From Microbacterium sp. NC79 (lineage in GTDB: Bacteria > Actinomycetota > Actinomycetes > Actinomycetales > Microbacteriaceae): a stretch of DNA of 64,000 bases. Shown here one piece after another: positions 26,485 to 34,938 of the stretch; the first letter of the stretch is position 1, and each line of letters starts with the position of its first letter. The position numbers and the translations under genes were made by a program. A model generated the notes under the pieces. That model was not told the DNA's origin and did not search any database. It was given only the letters and a program-made list of their open reading frames with translations. The stretch covers positions 248,001 to 312,000 of the forward strand of contig NZ_JAHQYI010000001.1 in NCBI RefSeq assembly GCF_019061125.1. The letters are read 5' to 3'.

Positions 26485-26703
26485 CTATTCGCTGAGTCCC
26501 AGCTCATAAACTGAGCCCCTGGTGCCCACACTCCCATAAGCCTAAGTCTGCATCCCCCAATGCGAAATGACTCGGCCGGGCGCCAGGGGCTCGCCCCTTC
26601 CCCTTTTGTGCCAGATGAGGTGAGACAAGAAACCTTCAATACCGGGTTGATAACCCATCTGCATAGCGATTAAAACAATGCTACGCGTAACGACAAACAT
26701 TGA
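26485..26703 (+). other. adhesin 3' flank, homologous to 12096-12314
   Basis: The flank is alignable base by base with the minus-strand DNA after the other adhesin remnant. It includes GTGAGACAAGAAAC, the small palindrome GGGTTGATAACCC (26644-26656) and the 24-bp-spaced direct repeats (26662-26703). In the other copy these repeats sit at the start of DUF2975; here the gene is lost after a few codons, where IS3-type DNA begins. Confidence 0.75.
26513..26592 (+). ncRNA. nested stem-loop element, copy 1 (3' of intact adhesin gene)
   Basis: The outer stem GAGCCCCTGGTGCCC (26513-26527) pairs with GGGCGCCAGGGGCTC (26578-26592), 15 bp with one G-U pair, around a 50-nt loop. Inside, AGTC pairs with GACT and GCAT with ATGC. 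Against the copy at 12207-12286, a T-A pair has become C-G, the wobble has become C-G, and the inner T-A has become C-G, with loop length unchanged. A pyrimidine-rich tract (CCCCTTCCCCTTTT) follows, which fits a terminator role. Whether it has a further RNA or DNA function is open. Confidence 0.7.
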
Positions 26704-26829
26704 TTTGGCCTGGGTTTAGTTCGGACCGGTTTGTCCGTTATGTTATGTCGCAAGACATCGGTGACAGTTCTGCCTCAACACTGAATCGGCCTGGGTTTCG
26801 TTCCGTTCTTCAAGCAAGGATGGAAGACG

Positions 26830-27135
26830 ATGAACAGGAAGTACTCGCCGGAGATGCGTGAGCGGGCGCTGCGGATGCTCGCGGAGACGCGGCCGTCGCA
26901 CCCGACGATGATGAGCGCAGTCCGCCATGTTGCCGGGCTGCTGGGGATGAGCCCCGAGACGCTGCGGCTGTGGCAGCGCCGGGCCGAGGTCGACGCGGGC
27001 GTGAACCCCGGGCTGACAACCGATGCGGCGGCGGAGATCAAGCGGCTGCAGAAGGAGGTCTCGGAGTTGCGGAAAGCGAACGAGATTCTCAAGGCTGCGA
27101 GCGTGTTTTTCGCGAAGGAGCTCGACCGCCCCTGA
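26830..27135 (+). CDS. IS3-family transposase OrfA
   Basis: 101 residues: MNRKYSPEMRERALRMLAET, with a helix-turn-helix (GMSPETLRLWQRRAEV) and a C-terminal leucine zipper (EIKRLQKEVSELRKANEILK) ending FFAKELDRP, typical of the IS3 group. Intact itself, but its partner OrfB is truncated, so the element cannot move alone. Confidence 0.92.
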   Translation: MNRKYSPEMRERALRMLAETRPSHPTMMSAVRHVAGLLGMSPETLRLWQRRAEVDAGVNPGLTTDAAAEIKRLQKEVSELRKANEILKAASVFFAKELDRP

Positions 27136-27140
27136 CCGAG

Positions 27141-27255
27141 ATGATCCGGTTCATCAATGAGTACCGGGATCGTTTCGGGGTCGAGCTCATCTGCCGGGTC
27201 CTCCGACCGGCAGTGCAGGGCTTCCTCACCTCCCGCGGATACCGCTCCGCCGTCG
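27141..27255 (+). pseudogene. 5' fragment of IS3-family OrfB
   Basis: Reads MIRFINEYRDRFGVELICRV, then LRPAVQGFLTSRGYR, as in the N-terminus of OrfB. After that the reading continues into a non-transposase Ala/Val/Thr-rich sequence. The catalytic domain is absent. Confidence 0.8.
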
Positions 27256-27328
27256 GCCGCGCCGCCATCGTTGCCGTGGCCACCGTCGCCGCGAGCGTCG
27301 GCGCAACCACCGCAACTGCCGTGTTCCC

Positions 27329-27467
27329 CAGTTATGCATGAGCCTTCTCAGTTCTGCATGAGTGAAGTGCCGTCTGGGCCTCGACACACCGCGTTTTCGC
27401 GCTGGTTGAGCGTTTGGCTCATGCATAACTGGACTGACTCATGCATAACTGAGTCAACTCATGCAGG
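27329..27467. repeat. palindromic repeat element, 14-bp units spaced 20 bp
   Basis: Forward units CAGTTATGCATGAG (27329-27342) and CAGTTCTGCATGAG (27349-27362) lie opposite reverse units CTCATGCATAACTG (27418-27431, 27438-27451) and a partial third at 27458. All are spaced 20 bases. The arms could fold into one long hairpin or two alternatives. A related element lies at 61002-61125. Confidence 0.75.
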
Positions 27468-27483
27468 GCGGCGTCGGGGGAGT

Positions 27484-27665
27484 TGTTGGCGTCGACGGCT
27501 CTCAACAACGAAATGCACCTTGCGGTGGTGCCGATCATTCTCGGTCGCGGTGAGCGGCTGTGGGACGGACTTGAAGGCTTCGAGGAGCGCTTCAACGTCG
27601 AATCGATTGCCTCGCCGAGCGGCGTCGTGCACATGAAATTCTGGCGGTGCACAGCGAAAGGGTGA
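27484..27665 (+). pseudogene. C-terminal fragment of a RibD/dihydrofolate-reductase-type protein
   Basis: The end of the frame reads NNEMHLAVVPIILGRGERLW, then ASPSGVVHMKFWRC, matching the C-terminal strand-helix pattern of the RibD C-terminal domain family (small NADPH-dependent reductases, about 180-200 residues). The nucleotide-binding N-terminal two thirds are missing; the palindromic repeat element abuts the break. Confidence 0.78.
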
Positions 27666-27707
27666 CGGTCGCAGGCGGTCTGGTGCGACCCGACGGTGTC
27701 GACAGCG

Positions 27708-27944
27708 TCAGTCCTGGGCTCGCGCCGCGGTGGCTCGGCGGCCGGCGACCAACCAAGCGACGGGACCCACGACCGGCAGAAAAATCGCGAGCAACACCCA
27801 CACCAATCGTTGCCCCGCGGTGAGTGACGAGTCGCGGCCGATCGAGACCAGTGCGATGACAAGCAGAACGACACCGACGAGCGCAGCGACCGACCAGGCG
27901 ATGTCGTATCCCGCGGGAATCAGGGGATTAATCGTTTCTGTCAT
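27708..27944 (-). CDS. small two-span membrane protein, PLDc_N-type domain
   Basis: 78 residues: membrane segments at about 13-33 and 46-66 separated by SIGRDSSLTAGQRLVWVLLA, and a basic C-terminus. The pattern W.LLAIFLPVVGPVAWLVAG fits the phospholipase D nuclease N-terminal-type domain, common in actinobacteria as a stand-alone protein of unknown role. It ends close to the reductase fragment, convergent. Confidence 0.78.
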   Translation of the reverse strand: MTETINPLIPAGYDIAWSVAALVGVVLLVIALVSIGRDSSLTAGQRLVWVLLAIFLPVVGPVAWLVAGRRATAARAQD

Positions 27945-28020
27945 ATATCGCTCCGCTCAAGGTGAACCCGGGGGGCGGCTAGTATTTCACAGCGCCGCGT
28001 CAATGTCGGTGGCCCGGCCT

Positions 28021-28590
28021 ATGGTGGCGAATGTGAGTGCAGAACAGCGCCCCGATCTCGCGGCGATCATGGGCGGGGCGGAGCTTCGTCGCTGGTATTG
28101 GCTGAAAGAGGAGTTGCAGGGCTTCGCCCGGAACCTCGGGGTCAGTGCCGCGGGCGGCAAAGAAACGCTCACCGCGCGGCTCGTCGCGCACCTCGATGGT
28201 GAGCAGTTCACCGAGCCCGCGCCATCCCGCACAGGTAAAACGGCCCAGCTCACTGGCACGCTCACAGCCGACAGCGTGATTCCGCAGGGCCAACGCTGTA
28301 GCCAGGTCGTGCGCGCGTGGTTCGTCGAGCAGGTCGGGCCATCATTCGGCTTTGACGCTGCGATGCGAGAGTTTTTCGCGCACACCGACGGCACCCAAAC
28401 GATGCATGACGCACTCGAGCACTATCGAGCAACGCGGGATCAGACGAACAAGCCGATCGACGCTCAGTTTGAGTACAACCGCTTCACCCGCAACTGGCAT
28501 GAGGCTCACCCCGCTGGCACCCGTAACGAGTTGCTCACCGCGTGGCGTGAGTACCGCGCGCAACCGATTGACCAGCGCGGCCGGATCTGA
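28021..28590 (+). CDS. SAP-domain protein with DUF6434-like region
   Basis: About 189 residues from ATG 28021; ATG 28003 and GTG 28033 (VSAEQRPDLA) are alternatives and no clear ribosome site decides. A SAP-type helix-extended-loop-helix lies near residues 25-60 (LRRWYWLKEELQGFARNLGV, then AAGGKETLTARLVAHLDG) and usually binds nucleic acid. The C-terminal half (VVRAWFVEQVGPSFGFDAAM, then YNRFTRNWHEAHP) is the conserved partner region. Role unknown. Confidence 0.7.
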   Translation: MVANVSAEQRPDLAAIMGGAELRRWYWLKEELQGFARNLGVSAAGGKETLTARLVAHLDGEQFTEPAPSRTGKTAQLTGTLTADSVIPQGQRCSQVVRAWFVEQVGPSFGFDAAMREFFAHTDGTQTMHDALEHYRATRDQTNKPIDAQFEYNRFTRNWHEAHPAGTRNELLTAWREYRAQPIDQRGRI

Positions 28591-28757
28591 CCCGCCGCGT
28601 TGGCCGGCCAGCCAGCCTCTCATAACAGGCGCGGCAGGGGTCATCACAGCCCAGCCCGAAGGTTAAAGGCAGTGGAACGTCGGTAGTGCCGGAGGAGTGG
28701 ACGAAATCGTTGCTCGCCGGCGGGCAACGGGATCGGCGTTGAGATCGTGGGACGCGA

Positions 28758-29012
28758 TCAGCTTTTGCTGAAGCCCACCCAACAAGAGTGCGCGGCATCG
28801 AGGGATGGGAATACCGTCTCGGCGGGAGCGGGCTGATTCAACCAGAGGACATCAATCTCGCCCGTCGTCATCTCTTCGGCGTAGGCGATGAGACGCGACG
28901 CATCAGTAGCGTCGAGGCGCGCGTCACATATGCGCCAACTCCTTTCGTCAAGCTGCAGAACTTCCCAACGGTCCCAGGCAGACTCCGTCGGGTTAATCGC
29001 CAAGAGTGTCAT
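28758..29012 (-). CDS. small conserved protein of unknown function
   Basis: 84 residues from ATG 29012 (MTLLAINPTESAWDRWEVLQ); an upstream in-frame start is less likely. Acidic and aromatic, without membrane segment or signal: WRICDARLD, then RLIAYAEEM, then GEIDVLWLN. It is the kind of short soluble protein often found next to stress genes in Microbacteriaceae. It lies 61 bases downstream of the Hsp20 gene, on the same strand. Confidence 0.6.
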   Translation of the reverse strand: MTLLAINPTESAWDRWEVLQLDERSWRICDARLDATDASRLIAYAEEMTTGEIDVLWLNQPAPAETVFPSLDAAHSCWVGFSKS

Positions 29013-29072
29013 GATGTGTCCCCAAGGGTGAATACGTGGGCTGAGGTGTGCGAACACCCCAGCCCACGAGGG

Positions 29073-29495
29073 TTATGCGGAGATCGATTGCTGGGAGGGG
29101 GCAGCGTTAACCGCGATCTTTCGCGGCTTGGCTTTCTCACTCACCGGAATGTGCACGGAAAGAACTCCTGCTTCGTACGATGCGCTGATGTTCTCGACGT
29201 CGATTCCGTCGCCCAGAGTGAACTGTCGGAGGTACGAACCTTCCCCCCGTTCACGTGCAAGCCAGCGAACACCATCGCGCGAGTCTGCCGTGCGCTGGGC
29301 CCGGATTGACAGCTGTGATCCGTCGACGTCGACGTCGATTGAACCCGGGTCGACGCCGGGGAGATCCGCATTAAGCACATAGTGGTCGCCTTCTCGGAAG
29401 AGGTCGACGGGCATGTGCCTCGGCGAGCGAACTGCATCGATCACCGACGCCGTCAGCCGGTCTAGTTGGGAGAAGGGGTCAAATGTCATTGCCAC
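29073..29495 (-). CDS. Hsp20/alpha-crystallin small heat-shock protein
   Basis: 140 residues: MAMTFDPFSQLDRLTASVID, then the alpha-crystallin domain (MPVDLFREGDHYVLNADLPG ... AGVLSVHIPVSEKAKPRKI). It contains the usual DLPGVDPGSIDV and GVLSVHIPV motifs. A holdase chaperone that keeps unfolding proteins soluble. It is transcribed divergently from a MerR-family regulator gene, whose product probably represses it. Confidence 0.95.
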   Translation of the reverse strand: MAMTFDPFSQLDRLTASVIDAVRSPRHMPVDLFREGDHYVLNADLPGVDPGSIDVDVDGSQLSIRAQRTADSRDGVRWLARERGEGSYLRQFTLGDGIDVENISASYEAGVLSVHIPVSEKAKPRKIAVNAAPSQQSISA

Positions 29496-29561
29496 AGTCG
29501 TATCCTTTCTCGAAACGGATTATCAATCACCAGCTACAGAAGATCTGCATGTTCTGGTATA

Positions 29562-29574
29562 GGTTTTATAAACC
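29562..29574. promoter_or_regulatory. dyad GGTTTTATAAACC between hsp20 and the MerR gene
   Basis: A palindrome with a 3-base centre in the 114-base divergent promoter region, flanked by AT-rich DNA. MerR-type regulators bind such dyads across promoters, so it is a candidate operator for the neighbouring regulator. Confidence 0.5.
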
Positions 29575-29609
29575 AAGTCGATTCAGAATGCAACCCGCTT
29601 GAAAGTGAC

Positions 29610-29873
29610 ATGATGCAGCGCTCTAACGTTCCTCTGTATGGCATCGCGGTCGCCGCCACGCTCGCCGAGTTGCCGATCGCGACTCTGCGTCTTTACGAAG
29701 CAAAAGGAGTGCTTCGGCCATCTCGTAGCGGAGGGGGGACCCGAAGGTACAGTGACGAAGACCTCGCTCGGCTGGCGCGGGCCAGCGCGCTGCGCGATCG
29801 CGGTGTGAACATGGCTGGCATCAAAATCATCCTCGAACTCGAAGATGAGATTGCGCGGCTGAAAGCGCGGTAG
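29610..29873 (+). CDS. MerR-family regulator, HspR-like
   Basis: 87 residues from tandem ATGs at 29610/29613. A single MerR helix-turn-helix (GIAVAATLAELPIATLRLYE, then GTRRYSDEDLARL) with a short C-terminal coiled coil and no effector domain, as in HspR. HspR represses chaperone genes and is released on heat shock. The divergent Hsp20 gene supports that role. Confidence 0.85.
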   Translation: MMQRSNVPLYGIAVAATLAELPIATLRLYEAKGVLRPSRSGGGTRRYSDEDLARLARASALRDRGVNMAGIKIILELEDEIARLKAR

Positions 29874-29878
29874 TGCGA

Positions 29879-30364
29879 CTACCGCGGCCGTGGAGCGAGT
29901 GTCTTGCGCATGAATATCTGCGCGGTTCCGTCGTCCTGTTCGATCCGTTCGCTCTCGCGATACCCGAGCGATGTGTATAGCTCAAGGTTCGATTTGCTTA
30001 AGCTCCCGGTGAAGAGTTCGGCGCGGGCGCATGAAGTACTTTCTTCCAAGGTAGCGAGCAGTCGCGGGCCGATCCCACGGCCCTGCTGGTCTGGCGCGAC
30101 AGCGATGCGACCGACCAGTAGTACATCGTCGAGCTCGCGTGCCCGGATTGCGCCCACGATGCGGTTATCGATGACCGCGACGAAACCGAGAGTATCGCGC
30201 AACTCGGCCTTGAGCTGGTCGAGCGTCTGGGTGAGAGGGGGCGTGTTTGGGTCGCGATAAATTTGCGCCTCAGAGACGAACGACGCGCGCTGGAGGGTGA
30301 GTACCTCACCGGCGTCAGCAGGCGAGATAGGTCGAATGACGACGCGTTCCTCATCGAGCACCAT
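29879..30364 (-). CDS. GNAT-family N-acetyltransferase
   Basis: 161 residues: RPISPADAGEVLTLQRASF at the N-terminus. The acetyl-CoA loop is VAPDQQGRGIGPRLLATLEE, and the terminal region reads SNLELYTSLGYRESERI. A complete GNAT domain with unknown substrate. It converges with the MerR gene (5 bases apart) and lies just left of the truncated tctA. Confidence 0.88.
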   Translation of the reverse strand: MVLDEERVVIRPISPADAGEVLTLQRASFVSEAQIYRDPNTPPLTQTLDQLKAELRDTLGFVAVIDNRIVGAIRARELDDVLLVGRIAVAPDQQGRGIGPRLLATLEESTSCARAELFTGSLSKSNLELYTSLGYRESERIEQDDGTAQIFMRKTLAPRPR

Positions 30365-30463
30365 GGTGACGACAGTCTAAACGGGTCTTGCTGGTTCCAC
30401 TCGCTAGATTGAGAGCGCGCCCAAAACCCGCACCAGTCCGCACTGGCCAGACGGCCCATCTCG

Positions 30464-31588
30464 ATGGCGCCATCGATCGGCTTTGACACCGCGCGCGGCA
30501 TGATCTCCCTGGCTTTGGGCATGGCGATCTCGTTGATCGGTATCGATTTTCAGAGCGGCCAGCCGCGCCTGACGTTCGGGCTTCTGCCCCTGTTCGATGG
30601 CATCGACGTCGTTGTGCTGATCGTGGCCCTGTTTGCAATTGGTGAGCTCTACTATGTTGTCGCGCACCAGAGCACGACAGTTTTCAAGGTGCTCCCCTTC
30701 TCCGGCAAGTGGATGTCTAAGGATGACTTCCGACGTTCTTGGAAGCCCTGGCTGCGCAGAACCGCGATTGGATTCCCGTTTGGCGTGATTCCCGCTGGTG
30801 GGTCTGAGATTCCGACCTTCTTGTCGTACTCGGCAGAGAAGCGACTGTCGAAGAACCCGGAAGAGTTCGGTCACGGTGCCATCGAGGGCGTCGCCGGGCC
30901 GGAGGCTGCGAACAACGCGAATGCAGCCGGCTCTCTGGTTCCGCTTTTGACGCTCGGTATTCCAACGTCAGCAACGGCGGCCGTTCTGCTCGTCGCTTTC
31001 CAACAGTACGGAATTCAGACCGGACCGCAACTGTTGAGCACCCAGGCGAACCTGGTGTGGACGCTGATTGCCAGCCTCGTCGTTGCGAACCTCCTTCTGT
31101 TGCTGCTCAACCTGCCGCTCGTGGGCCTCTGGGTAAAGCTGCTGAAGATTCCGAAGCCGTACCTGTTCGCGGGCATCGCCACGTTCGCCGTTCTTGGTGC
31201 TTACGCGTCAAGCGGATCCACGTTCGATGTGATCCTGCTCGCCATCCTCGGCGGGGTTGGCTACCTCATGCGTCGTTTTGGTTATCCGGTATCGCCCATG
31301 ATCGTCGGCGCGATTCTTGGACCGATGGCGGAAATTCAGTTCCGTCGAACGCTGGACATTTCAGCCGGCGACCCGGTCGCGTTGATCTCGACGCCGTTTA
31401 CCTGGGTGGTCTACGGAGCGCTTGCTATCGCGCTCACGCTTGGCGTGCTGCTACGCAAGCGTCCGACGAAGCAAGAGGTGCTGGAGGACATTGCAGCACT
31501 GCCGACTTCGACAGTGCGTACCGTCACGGCAAGCACGCGCGCTCGCGCGGAAGCGGGAGCCTCGGAGCAGTCTAAAGATCGGGAGTAG
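30464..31588 (+). pseudogene. 5'-truncated TctA (tricarboxylate transporter permease)
   Basis: 374 codons from ATG 30464. The first recognisable family segment is RGMISLALGMAISLIGIDFQ, followed by [38 protein letters not shown] and [20 protein letters not shown], all characteristic of TctA. Whole TctA proteins have about 500 residues; roughly the first 130-150, with the initial membrane segments, are gone. TctB and TctC genes are also absent upstream. A deletion joined the island to the remaining core gene near 30465. Confidence 0.85.
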
Positions 31589-31621
31589 CTTCGACGCATC
31601 AGCGTCGGAATGATCCGCAAA

Positions 31622-31658
31622 AATGGCGGCCTGGTACCAATGGTGCCAGGCCGCCATT
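31622..31658. terminator. strong hairpin between tctA fragment and metP
   Basis: AATGGCGGCCTGGTACCA pairs with TGGTGCCAGGCCGCCATT, 18 bp with one G-U pair. The A-run upstream gives a U-run on the minus transcript, so it may stop in both directions. Confidence 0.75.
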
Positions 31659-31761
31659 CTGCGTCTCGGACGGTGACCAGCGCACGTATTGCGGTTGCAT
31701 GATTTGACCGGCAACGGGCGCATCCTCGATACCCGGCACCGCCTCGGGTATGGTCACAGGC

Positions 31762-33384
31762 ATGGCGAATGCAAAGATGCAATCAACTCAGCAGCCGACC
31801 AACCGTCGCGAAGCCTTCGGGTCACGCAACGTGTTCATTCTGGCCGCAATCGGCTCTGCCGTCGGACTCGGAAATATCTGGCGATTCCCTTACGTCGCCT
31901 ATGAGGGCGGCGGTGGCGCGTTCCTCATTCCGTACCTGTGCGCACTACTCACCGCAGGCATTCCGCTCCTCTTCCTGGACTATGCGATCGGCCACCGCTT
32001 CCGCGGATCAGCGCCGCTCGCGTTCCGGCGTATGCACCGAGCAGCGGAACCATTGGGCTGGTGGCAGGTGCTGATTTGTGTCGTGATTGCCGTCTACTAC
32101 GCCGTCATTGTGGCGTGGGCGGCGATGTACACCTGGTTCTCCGCACAGCTCACGTGGGGTGCCGGTAATGAGAACGACTTCTTCTTCACCGAATTCCTCA
32201 CGATGAGTAGTCCAGACGACGGGCTGTCCACGACGTTCGTGCCGCAGGTCGGGGTTCCGCTCGCCGTCGTGTGGGTGGTGGTCATCGTGATCATGGCGCT
32301 CGGCGTCAAGCGCGGAATCGGCACCGCCAACATGATTCTCATGCCACTTCTCACCGTGATGTTTGTGATTCTTGTGGTGCAGTCGCTCTTTCTGCCGGGT
32401 GCGCTCGACGGCCTGACCGCCTTCTTTGAACCCAATTGGGACGCGCTCGCTAACACGGCTGTCTGGGCCAGCGCCTACGGTCACATCTTCTTCTCGCTGT
32501 CCGTGGCCTTCGGAATCATGGTCACCTACGCGTCGTACCTGAAGCGCAAAACTGACCTCACTGGTTCCGGTCTCGTTGTTGCCTTCGCCAACTCGTCGTT
32601 TGAGATCCTCGCAGGCATCGGCGTCTTCGCGGCACTGGGGTTCATGGCGCAGGCGGCGCAGACCGATGTCTCCGGCGTCGCGACGAGCGGCATCGGCCTC
32701 GCCTTCGTTGCCTTCCCGACGATCGTCTCGCAAGCAACCGGTGGTTCCATCATCGGCGTGCTGTTCTTCGGAGCCCTCGTCTTCGCAGGCATCACGTCGA
32801 TGATCTCGATTCTCGAAGTCATCGTTTCGGCGCTGCAAGACAAGCTCGGCTGGACGCGCCTCAGCACGACGCTTGTCGTGTCGATTCCGCTTGCGGTCAT
32901 CTCGATGGCGCTGTTCTCGACAACGAGTGCGCTCGTCGTGCTCGATACGACGGACGCATTCGTGAACTCGTTCGGCATCATGGCCGTCGCGTTCGTGACA
33001 GTGGTCGTGGTGTCGTGGGTGCTGTTCAAACTGCCGACGCTGCAGGAACACCTCAACCGCCGCTCGAGCTTCCGCATCGGCATGATCTGGCGCCTGTTGG
33101 TGTCTGTGCTCGCGCCGCTGATTCTCGGCTACCTGCTGTTCAGCGAGTTCCAGACGAAGCTGGCGGAACCATATGGCGGCTACCCGGGATGGCTGATCGG
33201 AACATTCGGATGGGGCATGGTCGTCCTGCTCATTGTCGGTGGCGTGTTGCTGTCGCTCGTGCCGTGGAGCGAGAAATCGCACGCGAAGGATGACCCGGGC
33301 TACGACGAGTTCTTGACCGTTGAAGCGTACGAACCCGACCCGGAAACCGGGGCGGTACGCGTGCAGAAGGGAGCGCAGCGATGA
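31762..33384 (+). CDS. metP: sodium-dependent methionine/alanine importer (NSS family)
   Basis: 540 residues from ATG 31762; ATG 31750 also possible. Twelve membrane segments are predicted. The first helix carries the NSS sodium/substrate site: ILAAIGSAVGLGNIWRFPYV. The last codons overlap the start of a 44-residue MetS-like subunit (ATGA), which identifies this member as MetP-type. It imports methionine and alanine with sodium in corynebacteria; the same substrates are inferred here. Confidence 0.93.
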   Translation: MANAKMQSTQQPTNRREAFGSRNVFILAAIGSAVGLGNIWRFPYVAYEGGGGAFLIPYLCALLTAGIPLLFLDYAIGHRFRGSAPLAFRRMHRAAEPLGWWQVLICVVIAVYYAVIVAWAAMYTWFSAQLTWGAGNENDFFFTEFLTMSSPDDGLSTTFVPQVGVPLAVVWVVVIVIMALGVKRGIGTANMILMPLLTVMFVILVVQSLFLPGALDGLTAFFEPNWDALANTAVWASAYGHIFFSLSVAFGIMVTYASYLKRKTDLTGSGLVVAFANSSFEILAGIGVFAALGFMAQAAQTDVSGVATSGIGLAFVAFPTIVSQATGGSIIGVLFFGALVFAGITSMISILEVIVSALQDKLGWTRLSTTLVVSIPLAVISMALFSTTSALVVLDTTDAFVNSFGIMAVAFVTVVVVSWVLFKLPTLQEHLNRRSSFRIGMIWRLLVSVLAPLILGYLLFSEFQTKLAEPYGGYPGWLIGTFGWGMVVLLIVGGVLLSLVPWSEKSHAKDDPGYDEFLTVEAYEPDPETGAVRVQKGAQR

Positions 33385-33515
33385 GCAGCGAAGCAATCAT
33401 CATGATGGTGGTCGCGATGGTCACGGTCTGGGGCGGACTCGTCGCCGGCATCGTCAACCTCGCCCGCCACCCCGAGGTCGAAGACACGGAACCACTGCCG
33501 CCGGTTGAGCTCTAG
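33381..33515 (+). CDS. metS: MetS small subunit of the NSS importer
   Basis: 44 residues: MSSEAIIMMVVAMVTVWGGL, then VAGIVNLARHPEVEDTE, a single membrane helix with an acidic tail. The start overlaps the metP stop by 4 bases. MetS is needed for MetP transport activity in Corynebacterium. It is easily missed because of its size. Confidence 0.9.
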   Translation: MSSEAIIMMVVAMVTVWGGLVAGIVNLARHPEVEDTEPLPPVEL

Positions 33516-33560
33516 TCCTCTGTTCGGGCGCCGGGTGAGCCCGCTGCCCGGTCGTTGAAC

Positions 33561-33602
33561 GAGCGAAGCGAGACGAAACGTGTGCCGTTTCGTCTCGCTC
33601 GC
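33561..33602. repeat. inverted repeat, REP-like
   Basis: GCGAAGCGAGACGAAACG and CGTTTCGTCTCGCTCGC face each other over a 5-base spacer. The motif GAGCGAAGCGAGACGAAAC is a typical dispersed intergenic repeat of this lineage and could also terminate the convergent metPS and malic enzyme transcripts. Confidence 0.7.
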
Positions 33603-33633
33603 TGCGCGCGCTCAGCGCCCTGCAGGTTACGGA

Positions 33634-34938
33634 CTAGCCGAAGCGAATGTCCTCGGTGGACATGAGGGGATAGTGCGCGGGGTAGGGGCGCTGAGCAACT
33701 CCGCATTCCACGGCGGCGCGGGCCACAGCGGCAGACACGGTGCCGAGCAGGCGCGGGTCGACGGGCTTGGGCAGAATGTACTCCGGACCAAACTCGAAGT
33801 GTTCGCCCTCATACGCCGCTTCCACCTCAGCGGGCACGGGCTGACGGGCGAGGTCACGCAAGGCAAGCACGGCTGCGACCTTCATCTCCTCCGTGATGGC
33901 CGATGCACGCACGTCGAGTGCGCCACGGAAGATAAACGGAAAGCCAAGCACGTTGTTGACCTGATTCGGAAAGTCGCTGCGTCCCGTCGCGACAATCACG
34001 TCGCTCCGCACCGCCTTCGCGACATGCGGCAAGATCTCCGGGTCGGGGTTGGCCATTGCGAAAACAATGGGGCGTTCGGCCATTGAACGGAGCATGTCTT
34101 CGCTGAGTACACCGGGCCCGGACACGCCGAGGAATACATCGGCACCCGCGATCGCATCACTCAGCGTGCGGTGGTCGGTGGTGCGGGCGAATTCGCGCTT
34201 GAACTCGTTGAGATCAGTGCGGCCGGCGTGCACGACCCCTTGACTGTCGATGAGTGTCAGGTGCTCGGCCGGGAAGCCGACCGACCGCAGCAGCCGGAAA
34301 GTCGCGATACCGGCGGCACCGGCGCCCGCGCACACAATGCGCACGTCGGCCATGTCCTTGCCCTGAATATCGATCGCGTTCAGCAGACCGGCAACAGCGA
34401 TCACCGCGGTGCCGTGCTGGTCATCGTGAAACACCGGAATGTTGCACCGCTCGATGAGGCGCCGCTCAATCTCGAAGCAGTCAGGGGCGGCGATGTCCTC
34501 CAGGTTGATGCCGCCGAACGTCGGTGAGATGGCGGCCATCGCGTCAACAAACTTGTCGATGTCACGCTCCTCGGTCTCAATGTCGATCGCGTCGACGCCC
34601 GCAAAGTGACGAAACAGGAGTGCTTTGCCCTCCATGACCGGCTTGCTCGCGAGACCGCCGAGCGCACCAAGCCCGAGGATCGCTGTGCCGTTGCTGATCA
34701 CGGCGACGAGGTTGCCCTTGTTCGTGTAGCGGTAGGCGTCGTCGAGGTCGGCGGCGATCGCGCGCACCGGAGCTGCGACGCCCGGGCTGTACGCGAGCGT
34801 CAGATCACGCGCGTTCTCGGCGGGCTTGGTGAGCGTCACCGCCAACTTTCCGGGGCGTGGGTGCTCGTGGTATTCGAGCGCGTCGATCGTGAGTTGCTCT
34901 GCGGGTGTCGTGGTGCGGGTGGGGTCAATGATCGTCAT
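33634..34938 (-). CDS. malic enzyme (NAD(P)-dependent)
   Basis: 434 residues from ATG 34938, which has AAGGACT upstream; an in-frame extension to 35118 lacks family sequence. Motifs include [34 protein letters not shown] and [20 protein letters not shown], with the nucleotide-binding loop [15 protein letters not shown]. It oxidatively decarboxylates malate to pyruvate. The length fits the short prokaryotic form without the phosphotransacetylase domain. Cofactor preference cannot be read. Confidence 0.95.
   Translation of the reverse strand: MTIIDPTRTTTPAEQLTIDALEYHEHPRPGKLAVTLTKPAENARDLTLAYSPGVAAPVRAIAADLDDAYRYTNKGNLVAVISNGTAILGLGALGGLASKPVMEGKALLFRHFAGVDAIDIETEERDIDKFVDAMAAISPTFGGINLEDIAAPDCFEIERRLIERCNIPVFHDDQHGTAVIAVAGLLNAIDIQGKDMADVRIVCAGAGAAGIATFRLLRSVGFPAEHLTLIDSQGVVHAGRTDLNEFKREFARTTDHRTLSDAIAGADVFLGVSGPGVLSEDMLRSMAERPIVFAMANPDPEILPHVAKAVRSDVIVATGRSDFPNQVNNVLGFPFIFRGALDVRASAITEEMKVAAVLALRDLARQPVPAEVEAAYEGEHFEFGPEYILPKPVDPRLLGTVSAAVARAAVECGVAQRPYPAHYPLMSTEDIRFG

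Larger units (their letters stand above)
26704..27255 (+). mobile_element. truncated IS3-family insertion sequence
   Basis: Begins with TTTGGCCTGGGTTTAGTTC (near 26704), a motif repeated as TCGGCCTGGGTTTCGTTC near 26785, probably the left end and its duplicate. An intact OrfA and only the first 30 to 40 codons of OrfB follow. The right end is lost where unrelated repeat DNA begins. Confidence 0.75.

Noticed and set aside
27329..27467. CRISPR array
   Set aside because: Units are only 14 bases, inverted as well as direct, and the 6-base gaps are too short for spacers; no cas genes.
32008..33396. 462-codon minus-strand frame
   Set aside because: Antisense of metP; composition is rich in His, Arg and Glu without any domain.
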